Of a stretch of DNA of 64,000 bases, positions 49,463 to 56,308 are shown piece after piece. How positions within the stretch are numbered: the stretch's first letter is position 1; each line of letters opens with the position of its first letter. Under the pieces are notes generated by a model. The model was not told the origin of the DNA. It ran no database searches and was given only the letters and a program-made list of their open reading frames with translations. The stretch covers positions 1 through 64,000 of the forward strand of contig JBARIW010000063.1 in NCBI GenBank assembly GCA_049799955.1. Direction: 5' to 3'. The position numbers and the translations under genes are program-made. Source of the DNA: JBGTFE01 sp049799955 (lineage in GTDB: Bacteria > Acidobacteriota > Blastocatellia > Pyrinomonadales > Pyrinomonadaceae).

Positions 49463-50431
49463 TCACTGTTCAGGATATGTCGCCCAGACTTGCTTGAATT
49501 GTTCTTCCAGTTGAGGTTCAAGACGACCTGTCGCTTCACGCCGTCTTAGACAATCCAGAATTTGTCGCCGTATGGGTTGCCTGACTTTGCGAAAGGACTC
49601 GTCGTCACTGTAGCGCAATATCAATTTTAGATGTTGCATGTATTGCATCGTCATTCTCGCATCATTTTCCGCCAAGAAAATCCGGCAGAGAAAATCGACC
49701 GCCGGACGATTGTCGCTCCACTTTTCTTCGATAACGCCGAATGCCGCGATGCCGAAACCGAAGACGCGAATATTACTGCTGTTTTTAGAATTAGACAATA
49801 ATCGTTCCAGTTCGGGAGCTAACTTTCCCCACTCGACGGGAGCGTTAACCAGTGAGCGAAGCGCCGCCTTGCGCCCTTCATCAGAGGACGCCGTGTCCAG
49901 ATACTGCAGCCACTGTTTTATTCGCTCGTCCGGTTGTTTAAGCGCTTGAATCCGGACAATATCTTTTACCAGTGTAATAAAATCCTGTTCGTCTTTGCCG
50001 CTTGGAATGATTTTGAGGATGAGCTTCTGATTTTTCCCGTCAATGAAAAGAACTGCCTGCCCTTCCGGCTGCAGTTCGCCGTATATATCTTCCCAATACA
50101 GGCTTGCTTCATCCTTCGAGAGCATTACGGATTGCTCGGCTCTGGTGAACTTAAGAGAACCAGACATAAAAGCGCCCTTTAATATTTGCAGTTGTCCTAT
50201 CTCTCCTTTAACCGTCCACTTTAGAGGAAATCCATTCTCGTCGGGCTGAGACTGCGAGAGAATTTGCTTGGAATAATTCACGATAGTGCCGGAGACGATG
50301 GTCTGTGTCTCGGCGACAAGCGTTTCGGGACCTGTCCTAAAAATTTGATCAGCCCGATTCGACGAGCCGTTGGTTTGTGCCATACAACCTCCTGATACAA
50401 TTATAAACAGTAAAATAAAAATGCGAATCAT
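49463..50431 (-). CDS. lipoprotein, candidate immunity protein of the T6SS cassette
   Basis: 322 residues from ATG at 50431. Lipobox VSGGC after the signal peptide MIRIFILLFIIVSGGC, so the mature protein is a periplasmic lipoprotein. The rest is soluble (VSGTIVNYSKQILSQSQ, beta strands, then a helical HEAT-like part with ERLLSNSKNSSNIRVFGFGIAAFGVIEEKW). Only one base separates its start from the stop of the upstream Ig-like gene, so the pair is tightly coupled. Immunity to that protein is inferred from order and location only. Confidence 0.6.
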   Translation of the reverse strand: MIRIFILLFIIVSGGCMAQTNGSSNRADQIFRTGPETLVAETQTIVSGTIVNYSKQILSQSQPDENGFPLKWTVKGEIGQLQILKGAFMSGSLKFTRAEQSVMLSKDEASLYWEDIYGELQPEGQAVLFIDGKNQKLILKIIPSGKDEQDFITLVKDIVRIQALKQPDERIKQWLQYLDTASSDEGRKAALRSLVNAPVEWGKLAPELERLLSNSKNSSNIRVFGFGIAAFGVIEEKWSDNRPAVDFLCRIFLAENDARMTMQYMQHLKLILRYSDDESFRKVRQPIRRQILDCLRRREATGRLEPQLEEQFKQVWATYPEQ

Positions 50432-50432
50432 A

Positions 50433-51542
50433 TTAAATTGGTCCTGCGGCAGCAATAGTAATGGACGCATTTGCTACCGTATTATAAACGGGCGCGGTCA
50501 AAACCGGGCTACTCCCGCCCTTTCCGACCTGGAGCGCGCCAATCGTGGCAGGATTGCTCGCGGGAGTGCATCGACTGCCGATTGCTAGCGTCACATTCAC
50601 TGTCACGTTCAATTGCATTGACCAATTGAAATGCCTGACAAAGGCAAAAGAATTATCCACGTCATGGGCTGACCATTCAATATTCTGGACGACTAGCCAC
50701 GCCGTAAAACTGTTTCCGCACGAAATAGTGCGTAGTGTTTTATTAACAGGCGGCGGCGGCGCGGGAGACGCACCTCGCGGATCAGTCCAGGGACAAGTTA
50801 CGCTGGGACTGTCCTCGTGATGCGCGGTTTGCCGGTTCCTATCCGCAGTAAAAGGAGTCACCGTACTGTAGAAGGGAAATGGACCGGCAATAATATCACG
50901 AATCGGCATTGCTACAGGCACTGTTATAAGAGTGTGACGGTAGCGAATCTGCCGATCATTTGACAGCATTGTCTGGAGCCAGCCGACCTGGTGATTTGCC
51001 GCACATGCCGCCTTACGCGGGCAGGATGCGTCAAGTTGTATCTCGACACGAGGGTCAGTGGACATTGTTGCGACACCGGGCGCCCCGCCGAGCTCGGCTG
51101 TAGCGGCAGTTTCATTAGCTTGCGTTACTCCGGCAGTGATGGTCGTGTTTGTAACGACGAATTCAATCTTGTGAATGGGAACATTTTTGTTGTCGGTCGC
51201 CGTTCCATTCGGATGAGTATAAGTAACGCCGACGGTTGCCGCCTGGGCGGGAATATTGCCGGTGGCGTCATCCGCTCTAAAAGCCCGCAAGTAAACGGTC
51301 GGACCCGTCGTGGTCGGAGTACCCGCGCTATCAACCAATTGAGCGGTTCCGCCCGAGACGGTCCAGCTATAGGTTCCGCCGCCCGGACTTCCGATGGCGG
51401 TCATCGCAAGCGGGTGACCCGGACACGCAACCGCTGCCGACAGATTTATTTGGACTGTTACCGGACAAGGTGTTGTCGGACAGTTTGCAGGAGTTCCTCC
51501 GCCGCCGGCAGACGGTGGGGTTGGTTTTCTTTCTTGAGTCAT
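50433..51542 (-). CDS. candidate T6SS effector with beta-sandwich (PKD/Ig-like) region
   Basis: 369 residues. No signal peptide; Pro/Gly-rich N-terminus. Residues about 30-135 look like a PKD/Ig-type sandwich (YSWTVSGGTAQLVDSAG). The C-terminal two thirds carry many Cys and Trp (DASCPRKAACAANHQVGWLQ, SVTCPWTDPRG, SFTAWLVVQNIEWSAHDVDNSFAF). No catalytic motif was recognised. The gene overlaps the upstream 257-residue gene by 4 bases and precedes the lipoprotein gene by one base. Confidence 0.55.
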   Translation of the reverse strand: MTQERKPTPPSAGGGGTPANCPTTPCPVTVQINLSAAVACPGHPLAMTAIGSPGGGTYSWTVSGGTAQLVDSAGTPTTTGPTVYLRAFRADDATGNIPAQAATVGVTYTHPNGTATDNKNVPIHKIEFVVTNTTITAGVTQANETAATAELGGAPGVATMSTDPRVEIQLDASCPRKAACAANHQVGWLQTMLSNDRQIRYRHTLITVPVAMPIRDIIAGPFPFYSTVTPFTADRNRQTAHHEDSPSVTCPWTDPRGASPAPPPPVNKTLRTISCGNSFTAWLVVQNIEWSAHDVDNSFAFVRHFNWSMQLNVTVNVTLAIGSRCTPASNPATIGALQVGKGGSSPVLTAPVYNTVANASITIAAAGPI

Positions 51543-52312
51543 GTCCGTGCTCCTTGATATGGAATGGCGAGAACCTGCTCAAGCCATGTCATCGCTTTTT
51601 TCTCCAATCGCTCAGCCCGGGCAGTCGGTTCGATAATCCGCTCGTCATTTAATGTTCGAGAAATCCACGGATAGAGCGGATCGTCAGGGCAGCCGTGACC
51701 GAATGCATACATCAATACCACCATTAATGCTTCCCCGCGGTCAGTGGGAAAGCGATATTTACGTGCCTCATCTCTGCCTTCATTTATGAGCGCCGTAAGT
51801 CCTTCTTCACCGATGTATGATGCTTTCTGTGGAAAGACGCGGGTTATTTCTCTACGAATGTCCGCAACAAAATCGTTTGAAGAAATGGTTGTGGAATTTC
51901 GAGCCATGACCGATAAATTTTCCAGTGCTTTGCGCGTGTTCGCGGCATCGTTTCCGGAGACTTTTTCTTGGTAATCGAGGGTTTTCTCATACAGATGTTC
52001 CGCACGCTGCATTTGCGGGGTGGAATTTTGGTCATTCAGAATTTTACTCGTCCATGGATATTGCGGATCAGTATCGAAATGACTGCCGAATAACAACATT
52101 AACTCAAGATAAAGACGGATAGGTCCCCGAAGATTGAAGCCATACCGCTCCGCTTTTTCAATTCCAAAGCGGACGGCGACTCGCATCTGGTCTTCCTTGA
52201 TTACATTAAACAACGGGGGCGAAAACTCAGCAAGATGCTCAACCATCCCATCTTCGAAAGCACGCAACGGTACCTTGCTGAGTTCCTCCATCTGTGTATC
52301 GCGAATAATCAT
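51539..52312 (-). CDS. T6SS-linked protein with two internal repeats
   Basis: 257 residues, no signal peptide. Two halves share a pattern: ERYGFNLRGPIRLYLELMLLFGSHFDTDPQYPWTSKILND and ARKYRFPTDRGEALMVVLMYAFGHGCPDDPLYPWISRTLND; the DPxYPWxSxxLND block is exact in both. Similar proteins occur beside PAAR/VgrG genes in other phyla (my recollection, not verified). It may be a chaperone or adaptor for the neighbour downstream. Confidence 0.5.
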   Translation of the reverse strand: MIIRDTQMEELSKVPLRAFEDGMVEHLAEFSPPLFNVIKEDQMRVAVRFGIEKAERYGFNLRGPIRLYLELMLLFGSHFDTDPQYPWTSKILNDQNSTPQMQRAEHLYEKTLDYQEKVSGNDAANTRKALENLSVMARNSTTISSNDFVADIRREITRVFPQKASYIGEEGLTALINEGRDEARKYRFPTDRGEALMVVLMYAFGHGCPDDPLYPWISRTLNDERIIEPTARAERLEKKAMTWLEQVLAIPYQGART

Positions 52313-52379
52313 TCCAGTGGACTCCTCCGATTCATCGGATTAATCGATTCAACCAAGATTTCCATACTCAAAAAGTGCT

Positions 52380-52880
52380 CTATCCTCCGATTATCACCGT
52401 CGTTTCGCCTTTTGTAATCGTATTCGGCGGTCCGACCGCTTCGAGTATCGTATCGCCCATGCGCGCGGCGGGCAGATTGCCAATCATAACGGTCGCCGAT
52501 GGCGTGATAACCACGCCCGGTCCGTGCGGCGGAACGGGCAGAGGCGTCGTACACATATGAATATCGGCACCGGCGGCGGCACTTGTAACGGCGCTGCTCA
52601 TCGAGGCGAGAGCCGATGCTTTGGCGGTTTGTTCGGCAGCATATGCGGCGGGCGCGCCCGGTGTTCCGGCGGCGGCAAGCGTTGCCGCTTCGGCGGTTTT
52701 AATTGCCGTCTGCGCGACCGCGTGCGCCGCCTGAAGCGCGGCGACGGCGGCGAGCGGCATACCGCGCCACGCCGGAAGAAAGCCGATAAAAACGGTCGGG
52801 CAGCCCGGTCCCGGCATTAAAACGGGCGGAAGCGGGTGAGCGACTGAATCGGTTGGTCTGGCGGCTGGTCCCTGCGGCAT
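52380..52880 (-). CDS. PAAR-domain spike tip protein
   Basis: 166 residues. PAAR motifs occur twice: GCPTVFIGFLPAWRGM near residue 30 and ATVMIGNLPAARMGD near residue 135, with GADIHMCTTPLPVPPHGPGVV before the latter. The middle is a long Ala-rich hydrophobic helix (AALQAAHAVAQTAIKTAEAATLAAAG). PAAR proteins cap VgrG. The insert is unusual and may hold an effector or act as a membrane segment. Confidence 0.82.
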   Translation of the reverse strand: MPQGPAARPTDSVAHPLPPVLMPGPGCPTVFIGFLPAWRGMPLAAVAALQAAHAVAQTAIKTAEAATLAAAGTPGAPAAYAAEQTAKASALASMSSAVTSAAAGADIHMCTTPLPVPPHGPGVVITPSATVMIGNLPAARMGDTILEAVGPPNTITKGETTVIIGG

Positions 52881-52896
52881 ACTCTTCTTCTCCCTT

Positions 52897-53409
52897 TTAA
52901 TTTAATTCAGTTTGCTTTAGTTGGTTATCTTCCATCTGAAAAGCCGAAAGATTTTGCCCGTCTTCGGTTTCGGCAAAAAAGGTTTCGACTTTTCCGAAAA
53001 AGGTTTTAAGCTCTCCGGCATTGCAGGTCGGCAAAAATTTTCGCAAAACGCGCGGGTCGTAAAAACGAAAAAGCATCGGATTGCCGTCTTCATTATAGAC
53101 GGTTACGAGCGCGCGGCAATGACGGCGCATTTCTTTTATCGAATGGCGGCAATGAGCGAAAATGCCCCAATGTTTTCCAAAACTTTCGCTTAAAACCCAA
53201 TCTGCGAAAGGCGTATCGGGAATCAAATTAATCACGTAAGGCGCGACTTCCGCCATGTCGGGCGCAAGCTCGCCGCGTAAAAGACAATAATGCGGCGGGC
53301 GCATTTCGTAAAGACGCATCGGCAAATCGGGAACCGACGCGCCGTCCAAAACGGCAAAAACGCGCGTCCGGTCATTGAATAAAATTTTTTCCAGTTCTTC
53401 CTTGGTCAT
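52897..53409 (-). CDS. DUF4123 effector-loading adaptor
   Basis: 170 residues. VFAVLDGASVPDLPMRLYEM, YCLLRGELAPDMAEVAPYVINL and FRFYDPRVLRKFLPTC are DUF4123 signatures (Tap/TEC). Such adaptors link an effector to VgrG. It lies between vgrG and PAAR, as usual. Confidence 0.9.
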   Translation of the reverse strand: MTKEELEKILFNDRTRVFAVLDGASVPDLPMRLYEMRPPHYCLLRGELAPDMAEVAPYVINLIPDTPFADWVLSESFGKHWGIFAHCRHSIKEMRRHCRALVTVYNEDGNPMLFRFYDPRVLRKFLPTCNAGELKTFFGKVETFFAETEDGQNLSAFQMEDNQLKQTELN

Positions 53410-53454
53410 CTTAAATGTTGCTGACAGCCGCCCGGGCTATCGTTTTCACTACGG

Positions 53455-55596
53455 TCATATATCGCAAAACGGCGTTCCGTTTTTGGCGGCGCTTTTCATC
53501 GAATTTGCCATCGCCGAATAATTTTTAGCCGGCGGCGGCGGCGGCGCGGATTTTTTAGTTACGTCTTTTCCCGGTTCTGCTTTATCGGCTTCTTTCGGGT
53601 CTTTCGGCGTGTCGGGACTCGCGCCCGCGCCCGAACCCGCCGCCCCGCCGCTGTTAATCAAAACCATCGAGCCGGAAATGGTTACGCCCGCCGAGCTGAT
53701 ATTTACGAAATTGCCGCCGACCTTTAAGGTCAGAGCCGTTCCGGCTTCGATTACCGCGCTCATTCCCGCCTTGATATGAACCGCCATTCCCGCATCGAGC
53801 GCGTAATTACTCTCAACTTTTTCCTGCAAATCCGCACCGACTTTGAGCGACATCGTGCCGTCGATTTTTTCATTCTGGTCGCCGCCGACCTGTAAATGCT
53901 TGTCTTTTTTAACCTTTTCGTACTGGTCGTTTTCGATAATCAAATGCCGGTCGTGCAGAATAGTTTCCATCACGTCGTTTTTGACGCGGATGTCCTGATT
54001 TTTTTCGGCGTGGATGAAAATTTGCTCCGAGCCTTTTTTATCTTCAATCCGAAGCTCGTTAAAACCTCCGCCTCCTTTTGACGAATTGGATTTTATCGTC
54101 GATTTCGTCTTTTCGTCCGGCAAAGTGTACGGCGGCATCGTTTCGGCGTTGTAAACGCAGCCCGTAATAATCGGCTGGTCCGGGTCGCCTTCGAGAAAAT
54201 GAACGACGACTTCCATCCCGATACGCGGAATAAACATCATTCCCCATTTTTTCGACGCCCAGCTTTGCGCGACTCTTATCCAGCAGGAACTGTTTGAATC
54301 AACCTTTCCCTGCCTGTCCCAGTTAAACTGAACTTTGACGCGCCCGTATTTGTCGGTAAAAATTTCTTCACCGGCGGGACCGACGACGATTGCCGTCTGC
54401 GTACCATAAATTACGGGTTTTGCTGTTTTTCTCGGCGGACGATACGGCGGAACGCCCGCGCCGTGAGCGATACATTCAAAAGTGTTTTTATAAGGCTGGC
54501 TCGGGTCGTGGTCGCTAACATAAGTCGGATTTTGCTCGACCTCGTGAACGACGGTAGTGATTACATATTTGCCGTTTATTTCGCTGTTCGGATGCTGCGT
54601 CAGGGTAAAGCGGTGTCCGCTAATCATCGAAGAACAGTCCGAAGTTCCGGCGGCGGTTTTATGCCGCACGTCGAGCGACTGCATCCTGATTTCAGCCGTT
54701 TTGCGATTGTCTTCGAAAATCTTTTGAAGCTCGCTCGCCTGCTCGCCGCCGTCTTTGGAAATGCCGTCGTATTTGCGCGAATAGCCGCCCGGAAAATCGT
54801 AAAATTCCAGTTTCTGATTGTCGCCGATATTAAAAATGGAAGGCTTATCGGCGGCAAGATTTGAACTCGGAAGCTGAAAATTATGGTCCCAGAGCGTTAC
54901 TTTTCCGGTTTGCAGTTGATAATCGGTCTGCCAGTTATGAATCGAAGTTATATAATCTTCCTGCGAGCGCGATACATCGACAAAAAACGGAATCGAGCTT
55001 TTCGAAGGACAGTCACGATGCGACTGCGGCGTGTTTGCGACGACCATTTTGTGCGTTCCGCCCGAATGCTCGAAATAATAAAAAATGCCTTCTTCTTCCA
55101 TCAGGCGCGAGGCGAAATCGAAATCCGATTCGCGATACTGGACGCAGTAATTTCGCGGCTCGAATGTTCCCTGAATTTCCCACGAAACTTCAAAACCTTT
55201 GAAAACTTCTTTCAAAATATCGGGAACGTTTTTTTGCTGGAAAATGCGGCTCTGAAAATTTTGCGTCAAAAGCCATACGTGCGGCACAATCGTCGCGTAA
55301 TAAAACGAAAAACGGGCGTGGCGCGTGCCCTGCGAAAACTGGTTGACCATTCCCGTAAATTCGCGCGTCGTCCCGGCTCTCTGCTCGACCGTTACGGTAA
55401 CAGCCTGACCGAGAATCGAACTAGCCTTTACGACCGTCGGCGCAAATCCTACTTTGTCCTCTTCGTGCAGAAGCTCGACCTCAAACGAAAAAAGCTGCGA
55501 AAGCCCTTCGCTTGCCGATAATTTATTAACAAGCAGAAAATCTTTACCCAGAGGAGAGTAAATCTTCATCAGCCTGCCGTCTTGTGTTGTCGCCAT
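53455..55596 (-). CDS. vgrG: VgrG/TssI spike protein
   Basis: 713 residues. N-terminal gp27-like part (FLLVNKLSASEGLSQLFSFEVELL), central gp5-like OB region (TDKYGRVKVQFNWDRQGK, WIRVAQSWASKKWGMMFIPRIGMEVVVHFLEGDPDQPIITG), then the repeat needle (DQNEKIDGTMSLKVGADLQ...). The last about 65 residues are a Pro/Lys/Ala tail (PKDPKEADKAEPGKDVTKK...) with no recognised domain. It forms the T6SS spike. Confidence 0.96.
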   Translation of the reverse strand: MATTQDGRLMKIYSPLGKDFLLVNKLSASEGLSQLFSFEVELLHEEDKVGFAPTVVKASSILGQAVTVTVEQRAGTTREFTGMVNQFSQGTRHARFSFYYATIVPHVWLLTQNFQSRIFQQKNVPDILKEVFKGFEVSWEIQGTFEPRNYCVQYRESDFDFASRLMEEEGIFYYFEHSGGTHKMVVANTPQSHRDCPSKSSIPFFVDVSRSQEDYITSIHNWQTDYQLQTGKVTLWDHNFQLPSSNLAADKPSIFNIGDNQKLEFYDFPGGYSRKYDGISKDGGEQASELQKIFEDNRKTAEIRMQSLDVRHKTAAGTSDCSSMISGHRFTLTQHPNSEINGKYVITTVVHEVEQNPTYVSDHDPSQPYKNTFECIAHGAGVPPYRPPRKTAKPVIYGTQTAIVVGPAGEEIFTDKYGRVKVQFNWDRQGKVDSNSSCWIRVAQSWASKKWGMMFIPRIGMEVVVHFLEGDPDQPIITGCVYNAETMPPYTLPDEKTKSTIKSNSSKGGGGFNELRIEDKKGSEQIFIHAEKNQDIRVKNDVMETILHDRHLIIENDQYEKVKKDKHLQVGGDQNEKIDGTMSLKVGADLQEKVESNYALDAGMAVHIKAGMSAVIEAGTALTLKVGGNFVNISSAGVTISGSMVLINSGGAAGSGAGASPDTPKDPKEADKAEPGKDVTKKSAPPPPPAKNYSAMANSMKSAAKNGTPFCDI

Positions 55597-55645
55597 TATT
55601 TTACTTTCCGTCCTGCCGCAAAACGGACGAATTCTCGTCGAAAGT

Positions 55646-56284
55646 TTACCACGGATATTTGATGCGTATGCGGGTTCTCGTTACTACATAATTATAAACT
55701 TGTTCGGCATTACCTTTTCCAACATGAATACATCCCTTTGACGGGCTGCCGCCGTTTTCCTGAAGATTGTCGGGAAATTCGTGTATATAAATTCCCAATT
55801 GTCCCCAAATTTTGACAGCATACGGCATATCTACGTTATACTCTTTGCTTCTATGAACGCGTTCTTTAATACTCGACTTAGGAGCAGTCGGGTCAACCGT
55901 AATATCAGTTGGATATCTTTTGCTCGGGTCGCCTAAAATTCGAAAAGTTCCCAGTCCGACACATTCAAGCGTTCCTTCACCATTAGCCGAAAATCTAATG
56001 TTGATTCTACCGTTTATGGTAAGCTCCATCGGCAGTGTATATTCATTCTTCGAACCGGGGATATATGCTCTTATCATTGTTTTGCCGGGCAGTTTTCCCG
56101 TTATTGTCCAATCATAATAAGGTCCGCGCCTTGGTGGAGTTTTATCTGCAATATCAACTATATCCGGCGCGTCATCAAAAAGAGCTAACCTGTTATTGCC
56201 GGGCGGAGGACCTCCGCCAAACATCGTAATTGTTTTAGAGTTTCCAACAGTGATAGTTTCCGCTATTTGTAAAAAATTTGCCAT
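55646..56284 (-). CDS. YkuD-type L,D-transpeptidase, candidate T6SS effector (Tlde1-like)
   Basis: 212 residues from ATG at 56284, with GGAG five bases before; an in-frame TTG at 56296 would be less likely. The C-terminal motif is YkuD: His168 in GIYIHEFPDN, then SPSKGCIHVG with catalytic Cys185, spacing 17. YkuD enzymes act on peptidoglycan. There is no signal peptide, which fits delivery by T6SS rather than Sec export, as for Tlde1 effectors. It lies between clpV and vgrG. No obvious immunity partner is adjacent. Confidence 0.75.
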   Translation of the reverse strand: MANFLQIAETITVGNSKTITMFGGGPPPGNNRLALFDDAPDIVDIADKTPPRRGPYYDWTITGKLPGKTMIRAYIPGSKNEYTLPMELTINGRINIRFSANGEGTLECVGLGTFRILGDPSKRYPTDITVDPTAPKSSIKERVHRSKEYNVDMPYAVKIWGQLGIYIHEFPDNLQENGGSPSKGCIHVGKGNAEQVYNYVVTRTRIRIKYPW

Positions 56285-56308
56285 AAAAATCTCCAAAGCT
56301 ACTTTCTT

